Notes: generated by a model not told the origin, from the sequence alone. A DNA stretch of 6,975 nt from an uncultured Pseudomonadota bacterium (GCA_903918705.1 CAIXFP010000365.1:1-6975); one strand, 5' to 3'; counted from the first letter of the stretch, positions 1 to 6,180 are shown. A program made the numbers and translations.

Positions 1-1245
1 CCGGTGCTCTGGGATTACGACGGCCACGAATGGACCACCCGGTCGCCACCGCGCGGCGACCTGCCGGAGGCCCTGGGCATCGGCGCGCCGCTGCGCTACA
101 GCCTGACCCTGGAAGCCACCGACCAGCGCTGGCTGCCCCTGCTCGGCCTGCCGATCCGTCTGCCGGACTTGCCCGGCAATCCCGTCACGATCGGCCCCGA
201 TCTGCAACTGACCGCCCGGGATCCGCTGGACCAGCGTCTGCGCTACGAGGTCGAGGCCTACCCGGATTACCAGTTGCAGGTGGAGATGCCGGTCATGCAG
301 TTGAGCCGGGCGCTGGCCCTGCCCGCCGAAGGCAACCCGCGGGCGCGGGAACTGGCGCGGGGCTGGCTGGACCACGCCCCCAACGACGCGGCCATCGTCC
401 AGAAAGCCCTGGAAATGTTCCGCGGCCAACCCTACTACTACACCCTCAACCCGCCCCGTCTGGGTGATTCGGCAGTGGACGAATTCCTCTTCACCACCCG
501 GCGCGGCTTCTGCGAGCACTACGCCAGCGCCTTCGTCTTCCTGATGCGCGCCGCGGGCGTGCCGGCGCGGGTGGTCACCGGCTACCAGGGCGGCGAGCGC
601 AATCCCCTCGGCAACTATCTCATCGTGCGCGGCCGCGACGCCCACGCCTGGGCCGAAGTCTGGCTGGCCGGGCGCGGCTGGGTGCGGGTCGACCCCACCG
701 CCGCCGTGGCCCCCAGCCGGGTGGAACGCGGCATCGAATCCGCCCTGCCCGTCGGCGAGCGCCCCGGCGGCCTGGTGAACCTGGACGGAGCCTGGCTGCG
801 GCCGCTGCAACTGGGCTGGGACATGGTGAACAACCAGTGGAATCAGTTCGTGCTCGGCTACAACCAGGCGCGGCAGCAGGCTTTTCTATCCCGCTTCCAT
901 CCGCTGCTGGGCAACTGGATGGGCATGGTCTGGGCCCTGGCCCTGAGCGCCGGCCTGGTCATCGCCCTGGTGGCCGCCGCCCTCTGGCCGCGCCACGCCC
1001 GGCACCGCCGCGACCCGGCCAGCCGCGCATACCAGCGCTTCTGCCGCGCTCTGGCCCGCCGCGGCCTGGCCCGAGCGGCGGCGGAAGCCCCGGAGGATTA
1101 CGCCCGGCGCGCCCTGGCGGCGCGCCCCGACCTCGGCGACCCGATCCGGCGCATCACCCACCTGTATCTGGAATGCCGCTACGGCACGGCGGGCGCGGCC
1201 TCGCTGCGAGAATTGCGCCGCGCGGTAGCGGCGTTTCACCCCTAG
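1..1245 (+). CDS. tgpA: TgpA-like transglutaminase, C-terminal part (5' end outside window)
   Basis: The frame is open from the first base and ends at TAG 1243-1245, so this is the C-terminal 414 codons of a longer gene. It looks like a TgpA/DUF3488-type membrane transglutaminase. These proteins have an N-terminal bundle of membrane helices, a periplasmic transglutaminase-like domain, a further helix and a cytoplasmic tail. Numbering codons from base 1, the Cys-His-Asp catalytic triad is visible as C171 (GFCEHYAS), H215 (DAHAWAEVW) and D231 (RVDPTAAV). A hydrophobic helix follows at about 306-330. An Arg/Ala-rich tail at about 343-414 contains a YLECRYG motif resembling DUF4129. About 250 residues, mainly the membrane bundle, should lie upstream. 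The substrate is unknown; the Pseudomonas aeruginosa homologue is essential. Such genes commonly follow moxR and DUF58 genes, which would lie to the left (inference). A GTG at base 4 is open but is not a credible start. Confidence 0.9.
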   Translation, partial: PVLWDYDGHEWTTRSPPRGDLPEALGIGAPLRYSLTLEATDQRWLPLLGLPIRLPDLPGNPVTIGPDLQLTARDPLDQRLRYEVEAYPDYQLQVEMPVMQLSRALALPAEGNPRARELARGWLDHAPNDAAIVQKALEMFRGQPYYYTLNPPRLGDSAVDEFLFTTRRGFCEHYASAFVFLMRAAGVPARVVTGYQGGERNPLGNYLIVRGRDAHAWAEVWLAGRGWVRVDPTAAVAPSRVERGIESALPVGERPGGLVNLDGAWLRPLQLGWDMVNNQWNQFVLGYNQARQQAFLSRFHPLLGNWMGMVWALALSAGLVIALVAAALWPRHARHRRDPASRAYQRFCRALARRGLARAAAEAPEDYARRALAARPDLGDPIRRITHLYLECRYGTAGAASLRELRRAVAAFHP

Positions 1246-1286
1246 CGCCGCTACACTCCCGGCATCCCAGCCCGAGTGCACCCGCC

Positions 1287-1733
1287 ATGGAACGCTTCAC
1301 CATCTCCCTCGACGTAACCCTGGCCGCGGCCTTCGACAACCTGACCCGGGAACGCGGCTACGGCAACCGTTCGGAAGCCGTGCGCGACATGATCCGGCGC
1401 GAACTGGAAACCCGCCGACTGGAAAGGGAGGAAGCGACCCACTGCGTCGCCAGCCTCTCCTACGTTTACAACCACCACGAGCGGCGCCTGGCGGAGCGCC
1501 TCACCGACCTGCAACACCACGCCCACGACCTGGTGGTGTCTTCCATGCACGTCCACCTGGACCACGACAACTGCCTGGAAACCCTGTTCCTGCGCGGCCA
1601 CACCGGGGAAGTGCGAGGGTTCGCGGAAAAGCTCGCGGCCGAGCGCGGCGTCCGCCACGGCAACCTCAACCTGATCCCGGTGGAGGCCGATGCCGAACAT
1701 CACCACCACGTGCACAGCCGGCCGACGACCTGA
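1287..1733 (+). CDS. nikR: Nickel-responsive transcriptional regulator NikR
   Basis: A 148-residue protein with the full NikR architecture. NikR is a cytoplasmic tetrameric repressor that binds Ni(II) and then DNA, classically to shut off nickel import. Residues 1-45 form the ribbon-helix-helix DNA-binding domain (RFTISLD strand, NRSEAVRDMIR helix). Residues about 53-133 form the ACT-like metal domain. The square-planar nickel ligands known from E. coli are all present by alignment: H77, H88, H90 (MHVHLDHDNC) and C96. E30 and D34, linked to the second metal site in E. coli, are also conserved. The tail after residue 133 is longer than in E. coli (133 aa in total) and ends in a His cluster, H138-H141 plus H143. 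The start is the ATG at 1287, which places the RHH strand at the very N-terminus. No convincing ribosome site precedes it. A TACACT hexamer at 1252-1257 could be a -10, but no -35 is evident. No nickel transporter or nickel enzyme gene is in view. Confidence 0.95.
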   Translation: MERFTISLDVTLAAAFDNLTRERGYGNRSEAVRDMIRRELETRRLEREEATHCVASLSYVYNHHERRLAERLTDLQHHAHDLVVSSMHVHLDHDNCLETLFLRGHTGEVRGFAEKLAAERGVRHGNLNLIPVEADAEHHHHVHSRPTT

Positions 1734-1735
1734 AC

Positions 1736-1760
1736 CCGCCAGCAGCCAGATGCGTGGCGG
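1736..1760. terminator. Hairpin between convergent nikR and hsp20
   Basis: CCGCCA (1736-1741) pairs exactly with TGGCGG (1755-1760). Inside it, GCA (1742-1744) pairs with TGC (1751-1753), with one bulged G at 1754, giving a nine-pair stem and a six-base loop. It fills most of the 41-nt gap between the nikR stop and the hsp20 stop. There is no T tract on either side, so it is not a standard intrinsic terminator. It may still terminate or protect the ends of both convergent transcripts. Confidence 0.3.
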
Positions 1761-1774
1761 AAACCGGAATCGGC

Positions 1775-2302
1775 TCAGGACTTGTTCGCCGAACGCTTCG
1801 GGATGATGACGGTCAGCATGCCATCCTTGTAACTCTGCCGCAGACTGGCGGCATCCACCGGTCCCGGCAGGGCCAGGGACTCCGCGAAGCTGCTCTGCTC
1901 GGTCTGGCCGGCCACCTTCAAGGTATTGGCGCTCTGGGCGGCGATGCTCAGCCATTGCCCCTCCAGGCGCACCCGTATGTCCTCCGGCTTGTAGCCCGGC
2001 AAGGGAATGTCCAGGCGATAGCCGTCCGAAGTCTGTTGCAGGTTGGAAACCCGCATGGGCATGGGCATGGGCGGCATGAGCATGACCGGCTGCATGAACG
2101 CGCCCAGCGCATTCATCTGCCTGTCCATCATGGCCTGGAGACCGTTGAAATCCGCCCAGGGGTTGTGGAAAGCGAAGATCGGGACCGGCATCACCGCCCG
2201 AGGAAGCGCGGCGGTCGTGGCCGCGGTGCATTCGCTCGCCTGGCTGCTCCCCGCCGCCAGGGCAAGGGATATCAGGAGCAGTGTCGATGGCATCTGTTTC
2301 AT
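1775..2302 (-). CDS. Exported Hsp20/alpha-crystallin family protein, Met-rich
   Basis: A 175-residue protein. The start is the ATG ending at 2302, preceded by a perfect AGGAGG with 5-nt spacing. An in-frame start 14 codons upstream would read across the leader hairpin and ribosome site. Residues 1-22 are a good signal peptide (MKQ, then a Leu/Ala core, then SSQA|S), so the product should be periplasmic. Residues 58-83 are methionine-rich: 9 Met in 26, including a PMPMPM run. Residues about 84-170 look like an alpha-crystallin domain: DGYRLDIPLPGYKPEDIRV, a middle strand (LEGQWLSIAAQ), an FAESLALPGPVD segment, and the closing DGMLTVIIPK with its Gly-x-Leu. No C-terminal I-x-I anchor follows; the protein ends SANKS. 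Family members are ATP-independent holdases and most are cytoplasmic, so the signal peptide is unusual. It lies 84 nt downstream of batD in the same direction and converges on nikR. Assignment to the family is firm; the exact role is inference. Confidence 0.88.
   Translation of the reverse strand: MKQMPSTLLLISLALAAGSSQASECTAATTAALPRAVMPVPIFAFHNPWADFNGLQAMMDRQMNALGAFMQPVMLMPPMPMPMRVSNLQQTSDGYRLDIPLPGYKPEDIRVRLEGQWLSIAAQSANTLKVAGQTEQSSFAESLALPGPVDAASLRQSYKDGMLTVIIPKRSANKS
2054..2071. repeat. Three tandem CATGGG hexamers inside the Hsp20 gene
   Basis: CATGGG occurs three times in direct tandem on the plus strand. On the coding (minus) strand this encodes the alternating Pro-Met run at about residues 77-83 of the exported Hsp20-like protein. 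The repeat keeps the reading frame, so copy-number change would lengthen or shorten the Pro-Met tract without breaking the gene. Confidence 0.55.
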
Positions 2303-2307
2303 GGAAA

Positions 2308-2313
2308 CCTCCT
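2308..2313 (-). promoter_or_regulatory. Ribosome binding site of the exported Hsp20 gene
   Basis: The minus strand reads AGGAGG, then TTTCC, then ATG. This is a perfect anti-Shine-Dalgarno match with 5-nt spacing and much the strongest ribosome site in the window. It fixes the start at 2302. It sits two bases after the T7 tract of the upstream hairpin. Confidence 0.85.
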
Positions 2314-2314
2314 G

Positions 2315-2339
2315 AAAAAAACTCGGCGCAACGGCGCCG
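2315..2339 (-). terminator. Intrinsic terminator-like hairpin after batD, in the hsp20 leader
   Basis: On the minus strand CGGCGC, loop CGTT, GCGCCG form a perfect six-pair GC stem (2339-2324). It is followed by AG and seven T (2321-2315). This is the form of a Rho-independent terminator, placed about 50 nt after the batD stop, so it probably ends the bat transcript. Its T tract ends just two bases before the AGGAGG of hsp20. The hairpin is therefore also part of the hsp20 leader, unless the hsp20 transcript starts extremely close to the gene. Confidence 0.6.
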
Positions 2340-2386
2340 GCCAATGGAAAGTCATTTCCCGGAAAAAGTTCCGATCAAGTCGCGGA

Positions 2387-4117
2387 TCAGGGATACAGGG
2401 ATGCCAGCACGGCCTTGCCGGCCTTGCCCCGCGCGGCAGCCGGCAGGGCCGGCAGGGCCGCCGCCAGGGCGGCGCCGCGCCACGCCCCGGCGCCGTAGCA
2501 GGCGCGGTCGAGCTCGCGCAGCAGGGCGCGCAGGCGGGGATCTTCGAGGCGCTCGGCCAGGGCATGGAGGCCACCGGGCGGCGCGTCCGGCCAGGCGAGG
2601 CGAGCCCAGGCGAGAAGATGGCGGCGCGCGGCGTTCGCGTCATCGGCGGCGCAGGCCTGACGGAAGGCCTGGCGGGCAGTCCCCGCCCGGCCCGGTTCCG
2701 CCGCCTTGCCGGGGGTGGCGGGGAAGGAACGAGTCCGGCGCGAACGCCACCAGGCCGCCAGGGTGACCAGCCAGAGCAGCCCCAAAACCAGACTGAGCCC
2801 GGGCCATGGCGTGGCCTTTGCCGGCGGGATTCGGGCTGCCGGCATGGCGGCGGCCGGGCCGGCCCCCACCGCCGCGGAAGCGGGTGCGGGTGGCGCCGGG
2901 GCAACGACCGTACCCGGCAAGACCTCCAGGGTGTGCGCCGGCAGGATCGCCTCGCGCGGGCGGTTGCCGGTGGTATCCCACCAGGCCAGATGCAAGGCGG
3001 GCAAGGCGTAGCGGCCGGGGCGCTCGGCGATCAGGGCGACGTCCTGCTCCCGGCTGCCGCGCACCGTGCCGCCGCTGGTATCGGTCTTCAGCGCGGCCTG
3101 GTCCGGGTAAGCCTTGAAGCCCGGCGGCAGTGGCATCATCGCGGCCACGTCGGGCAACTGGGCGGCAGTGAGGCCCAGGGCGGCAAGGCGCAAATGGCGG
3201 GTGATGGGCTCGCCGGCGTGGACGCGGCCAGGTGGACGCCAGTTCTCCTCCAGGTCCACCTTTTCCGCCGGCAGCCAGTCGCGGCTCGCGCTCCCCTTGG
3301 GCAGCGGGCGCACGTCGAGCAGGATGGGGTCGGCTTGCAGGTGCAGGGGGCGGGTGACATTCATCATTCCGGCGAAGGGGTTGTGGCCGAAGACGTTGCC
3401 GAAGGCCCGGGCGAAGAAGGGATCGTCCGCCATGGGATTGCCGGCACGGGGGTCCGCCACCTGGGCGTCCAGCACCGGGCCGGGCAGGCTGATGCGGCCG
3501 CTGCGCTGCGGAAACAGCAGGTAGTCCCGTTCGATCACCTGGTAACGGCGGCCTCCGCGGGTCTCGCCGACCTGACGGTCCTTGCCCACCTGCTGTATCA
3601 GGACATCGTTGCTGGCGGCCAGGTCCAGGCTGGCCTGGTAGAGGGGCTGATCGGTGTGGAGGCGCAGTTTCAGGGGTGTGGCCGCCTGCACGAAGGGCTG
3701 CTTCTGATCCACGCTGGTACTGATGAAGACGTGGCCGGAAGGCGCGCCGGGCTTGCCGCCGGCGGCGCCGCCCACGTCCAGGACCAGGGCGGGCGAGCGT
3801 TCCCCCTCCCATTCCAGGGATGGCACGGGAATCCGGCCGGCGTGCCTGGGCACCAGGGTCAGACGCAATTCCACCCGGGCGCTCATGTGGCCGTTGACGA
3901 TCTGGACGCTGCTGCCGCTGGCGCGGCCGAGGACATCGAAATCCTGCCGCAGCGGGGTGAGATCCGGCTGGCCGTCACCGCGACCGGAGCGTTCCAGGGT
4001 GAGTACCACCGCCTCGCCCGGTTCCACCCGGACCCGGTCCAGTTGCGCCTGCACCGAGGCCTGGGCGGGCAGGCTGAGGAAGGCGACAAATATGAGTAGA
4101 AACGGTATCCGGCTCAT
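2387..4117 (-). CDS. batD: BatD-type aerotolerance protein
   Basis: A 576-residue BatD-like protein. Residues 1-20 form a signal peptide (MSRIPFLLIF, then a hydrophobic core ending AQA|S). A long periplasmic region of beta-sandwich-like segments follows. It begins VQAQLDRVRVEPGEAVVLTL and includes LTPLRQDFDVLGRASGSSVQIVNG, written here in pieces as the DFDVLG and IVNG motifs common near the N-terminus of this family. A Pro/Ala-rich linker precedes one transmembrane helix at about 441-457. A helical, probably cytoplasmic, C-terminal domain runs from about 475 to 576 and ends ASLYP. It has no VWA domain or catalytic motif. The start at 4117 overlaps the batC stop by 4 nt (ATGA), with AAGGA upstream, showing translational coupling. 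The open frame extends 31 codons further, but that part lacks signal-peptide character and lies within batC. BatD is thought to act with BatA, BatB and BatC at the inner membrane in stress tolerance. Confidence 0.9.
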   Translation of the reverse strand: MSRIPFLLIFVAFLSLPAQASVQAQLDRVRVEPGEAVVLTLERSGRGDGQPDLTPLRQDFDVLGRASGSSVQIVNGHMSARVELRLTLVPRHAGRIPVPSLEWEGERSPALVLDVGGAAGGKPGAPSGHVFISTSVDQKQPFVQAATPLKLRLHTDQPLYQASLDLAASNDVLIQQVGKDRQVGETRGGRRYQVIERDYLLFPQRSGRISLPGPVLDAQVADPRAGNPMADDPFFARAFGNVFGHNPFAGMMNVTRPLHLQADPILLDVRPLPKGSASRDWLPAEKVDLEENWRPPGRVHAGEPITRHLRLAALGLTAAQLPDVAAMMPLPPGFKAYPDQAALKTDTSGGTVRGSREQDVALIAERPGRYALPALHLAWWDTTGNRPREAILPAHTLEVLPGTVVAPAPPAPASAAVGAGPAAAMPAARIPPAKATPWPGLSLVLGLLWLVTLAAWWRSRRTRSFPATPGKAAEPGRAGTARQAFRQACAADDANAARRHLLAWARLAWPDAPPGGLHALAERLEDPRLRALLRELDRACYGAGAWRGAALAAALPALPAAARGKAGKAVLASLYP

Positions 4118-5058
4118 GGCTGATTTCCTTGTTGCTGCCGCATGAGGTGTTCGATCAGGAATTTGCGCCGCAGCAGGCCACCGGGGTCGTCCGGGATCTG
4201 TCGCAGCCATTGCTCCCGGGCCAGTTGCCGCTCCCTCGGTGCTTCTTCGCTCGCGGCGCCGCGCTCGCGGCCCGCTTCACCCTGCGCAATTTCGTCCGGA
4301 CTGGCCTGGGGCTCGCGGGTGCCCGCCGGGCGCCGCAAACCGGCCTCGGCGTCGCGTCGTGCCTGGTCGGCGCTATCGCCAACCGGCGGGTTCCGCCCGG
4401 CACCGGCTTGACCCGCCTGATCCGGCTGGCCCCGGGCGCCCGGCTTGCCCGCCGCGGCCTGTGCGCTTTGTGGCTGGCCGGTTTTGCCCTCCCGGCCTTG
4501 CCCCTGTTGGCCTGATTGATCACCTTGCCCGGATTTCCCCTGCTTGCCGGCGCCGCCCTGGCCCGCCTGCTTGCGTGGCGGCTGTTGCTTCACGGCTTGC
4601 GCCACCAGGTCGCGGTTGTGGCGGGCATCCCGGTTGTTCGGGTCGCGCGCCAGGGCGGCGTCGTAGGCCGCCAGGGCGCCCGCCAGATCGCCGCCCTGGG
4701 CCAGGGCGTTGCCCCGGTTGTAGTGGGCGTCGCTGTCGTCGAAGGTGGCTAAGTCGCGCGCCGCCCCGGCATAGTCGCCGGCCTGGAGTTCCGCATAGGC
4801 GCGCCGGCGCGGGTCGGCAAAGGTTTTGGCGGCAGCGCCGGCATCACCCTGGCGCAAGAGTGTTTCACCGCGCTGGTCGGCGGTCTGCCAGAGGGCGGCC
4901 CAGCGTTCCGTCCAGGTGTCGGCGGCGTGAACGACACCTCCCGCGAGGGCGGCGGCAAGCACAAGGGTGGCCCGGATGAAGCGCGGCGAAATCCGGCAGA
5001 TCACGGACCGGGATTCCGCTTGCGCTCCATCCCGACCACACGAACTGCCTGGGCTCAT
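4114..5058 (-). CDS. batC: BatC-type TPR protein
   Basis: About 314 residues from the ATG at 5058, which lies 5 nt after the batB stop. A hydrophobic signal or anchor is at about 32-46 (ATLVLAAALAGGVVHAA). A helical tetratricopeptide region follows, with the clearest repeat at about 110-142 (DAHYNRGNALAQGGDLAGAL, then AAYDAALARDPNN). Residues about 160-222 are low-complexity, with 32 of 63 residues Gly or Gln, plus Lys and Pro. The final 34 residues contain WLRQIPDDPGGLLRRKF, a signature seen at the end of BatB/BatC TPR proteins. The protein probably faces the periplasm and scaffolds the Bat complex. The start is uncertain: from 5058 the signal has an unusually long polar lead of about 31 residues and the ribosome site is only AAGG at 2 nt. 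A GTG at 5004 would give a more normal signal peptide but has no better ribosome site. The gene ends overlapping batD by 4 nt. Confidence 0.85.
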   Translation of the reverse strand: MSPGSSCGRDGAQAESRSVICRISPRFIRATLVLAAALAGGVVHAADTWTERWAALWQTADQRGETLLRQGDAGAAAKTFADPRRRAYAELQAGDYAGAARDLATFDDSDAHYNRGNALAQGGDLAGALAAYDAALARDPNNRDARHNRDLVAQAVKQQPPRKQAGQGGAGKQGKSGQGDQSGQQGQGREGKTGQPQSAQAAAGKPGARGQPDQAGQAGAGRNPPVGDSADQARRDAEAGLRRPAGTREPQASPDEIAQGEAGRERGAASEEAPRERQLAREQWLRQIPDDPGGLLRRKFLIEHLMRQQQGNQP

Positions 5059-5063
5059 GGCCT

Positions 5064-6059
5064 TCACAGCCACCCCCGCCGCGCCAGGAACGCCGCCAGC
5101 AGCAACAGCACCGGCAACAGCCAGACGCCGGCGTCGCGCCAATGATCCACCGCGATGCCGGCCGCTGCCGTGGCGTCCCGTGCCGGGCCGGGACGCGCCT
5201 GCAACGTGGCGATCAGGCCGGACAGGCCGGCGAGATCGAAGTATTCGCCACCGCCACCGCTGGCCAGTTGCTTGAGGCGGTCCGTGTCCAGCCGGGCCAG
5301 ACGCGGTTCGCCGTTGCGGTCCAGGGCGAAGTTGCCGTGGGGCTCGGCCACCGGGGCGCCGGTGGCGCTGCCGATGCCTACCACGTCCACCGTGGCGCCC
5401 TGGTCGCGCAGGGCTCGGGCGGCGTCGAAGGCGGCGGCGGCATCGCTGAAACCGTCGCTCAACACCACCACCCGGCCGGCGCGGCGACCGGCCCGGTCCA
5501 GCAGCCTCCCCGCCTGGTCCAGGGCCGGGGCCAGGTTGTCACCGCGGCTGGGCAGAATGTCCGGCGCCAGGGGCGGCAGCAGGGCGCGCACGGTGGCGAC
5601 GTCGTCGGTAATGGGGGCGACGGTAAAGGCCTCGTCGCCGAACACCACCAGGCCGACTCGGGCGTCGCGGGCGGCGGCCAGGAGGTCGTCGATGGCGTAG
5701 CGGGCGCGGCTGACCCGGTTCGGCGAGAGGTCCGTGGCCGCCATGGACGGCGACAGATCCAGCACCACCACCCAGGCGTCATGGGCGCGCCAGGCCGGCG
5801 CGGCGTCCCGCTCCCAGGCCGGGCCGGCCAGAGCCAACACCGCCAGGGTCCAGGCCAGGGCCAGCCAGGGCCAGGGCGACCAGTCCTTCAGCCCGGCTTG
5901 CGCATCCAGGCGCAAAACCGGCAGCAGGTCCGGATCGATCAGCCGCGCCCAGTCGCCGTCGCCGCCGCCGCGCCGCGCCAGCCACCAGGCCAGTCCCCAG
6001 AGGGGCGGCAGGGCCAGCAGCCACCAGGGACGCAAAAAGTGGAAGGCGTCCATCAGCAT
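5064..6059 (-). CDS. batB: BatB-type VWA-domain protein
   Basis: About 331 residues. The N-terminus is MLMDAFHFLRPWWLLALPPL, typical of Bat VWA proteins. Membrane helices lie at about 12-28 and 62-82, then a von Willebrand factor A domain from about 95, and a last helix at about 311-326 ending ARRGWL. The metal-ion-dependent adhesion site shows D101-L-S103-P-S105 and D202 in VVVLSDG. The position of the usual MIDAS threonine reads RGDNLAPAL, with Asp/Asn instead of Thr. The VWA domain should face the periplasm and mediate metal-dependent contacts, presumably with BatA or BatD. Two starts fit: ATG 6059 (GGAG 8 nt upstream) and ATG 6053 (AGGA 8 nt upstream); I chose 6059. An in-frame ATG at 6152 is rejected because the extension reads through the intergenic repeat. 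The stop at 5064 is 5 nt before batC. Confidence 0.9.
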   Translation of the reverse strand: MLMDAFHFLRPWWLLALPPLWGLAWWLARRGGGDGDWARLIDPDLLPVLRLDAQAGLKDWSPWPWLALAWTLAVLALAGPAWERDAAPAWRAHDAWVVVLDLSPSMAATDLSPNRVSRARYAIDDLLAAARDARVGLVVFGDEAFTVAPITDDVATVRALLPPLAPDILPSRGDNLAPALDQAGRLLDRAGRRAGRVVVLSDGFSDAAAAFDAARALRDQGATVDVVGIGSATGAPVAEPHGNFALDRNGEPRLARLDTDRLKQLASGGGGEYFDLAGLSGLIATLQARPGPARDATAAAGIAVDHWRDAGVWLLPVLLLLAAFLARRGWL

Positions 6060-6091
6060 GATCCTGGCTCCCTTCGCCATCGGGGAAGGAT

Positions 6092-6153
6092 TGGGGAGAG
6101 GGAGCGACGATGGCCATTCCATCCGGGTTCCCTCGCCCCGGCCCTCTCCCAAA
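6092..6153. repeat. REP-like inverted repeat between batA and batB
   Basis: GGGAGAGGG (6094-6102) and CCCTCTCCC (6142-6150) are perfect inverted arms, flanked by TT and AA, and separated by 39 nt that include a second C-rich run (CCTCGCCCC). It occupies the 121-nt gap between batA and batB, otherwise the only spacer in a tightly packed operon. Purine/pyrimidine-biased arms of this kind are common as dispersed intergenic repeats in high-GC proteobacteria. The transcript could form a long stem-loop between two VWA genes, which might affect mRNA decay or the batA:batB ratio. Membership of a dispersed family is inferred from appearance only. Confidence 0.5.
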
Positions 6154-6180
6154 GGAAGAGAAAGAAAAGCGGCGGCGGCC

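Larger units (their letters stand above)
2304..2372 (-). promoter_or_regulatory. Possible fourU-like RNA thermometer in the hsp20 leader
   Basis: On the minus strand GGAACUUUUU (2372-2363) can pair without a gap to AGGAGGUUUC (2313-2304). That is ten pairs, four of them G-U wobbles, and it covers the whole ribosome site up to one base before the AUG. The enclosed 49 nt contain the GC hairpin at 2339-2324. A U run masking the AGGAGG of a small heat-shock gene is the design of fourU thermometers such as Salmonella agsA. A competing local hairpin (GGAA/UUCC within 2372-2361) and a weaker alternative arm ACUUUC (2352-2347) also exist. It requires a transcript beginning upstream of 2372, for which I see no clear promoter. 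Confidence 0.3.

Noticed and set aside
1252..1257. TACACT as a -10 box for nikR
   Set aside because: The hexamer is good, but no acceptable -35 lies 16-18 nt upstream (CGGCGT, GGCGTT). It is not listed as a feature and is mentioned only in the nikR entry.
837..1286. A 150-residue N-terminal extension of NikR
   Set aside because: It overlaps the transglutaminase in another frame and has Pro/Arg-rich shadow composition. The RHH fold begins exactly at the ATG at 1287.
1251..2231. A 326-codon minus-strand frame opposite nikR
   Set aside because: It runs antisense to nikR and out of frame through hsp20. Its His/Gly/Ala-rich product reflects the complement of the His codons, and no family is recognisable.
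2350..2378. TTGATC (2378-2373) with ATGACT (2355-2350) as an hsp20 promoter
   Set aside because: The spacing is 17 nt, but the -10 matches the consensus at only two positions. A sigma32-like CTTGAT is present without a CCCCAT-type partner at the right distance.
1754..4099. A 781-codon plus-strand open frame antisense to the exported Hsp20 gene and batD
   Set aside because: It is remarkably long, but its product is low-complexity (Gly, Gln, Arg, Ala) with no recognisable domain. The opposite strand carries two clear families with signal peptides and ribosome sites. Long antisense frames are expected at this GC content.
6060..6152. Longer BatB starting at ATG 6152
   Set aside because: The 31 extra residues are a translation of the G/C-biased intergenic repeat. 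The normal Bat N-terminus (FHFLRPWWLL) begins after 6059/6053.
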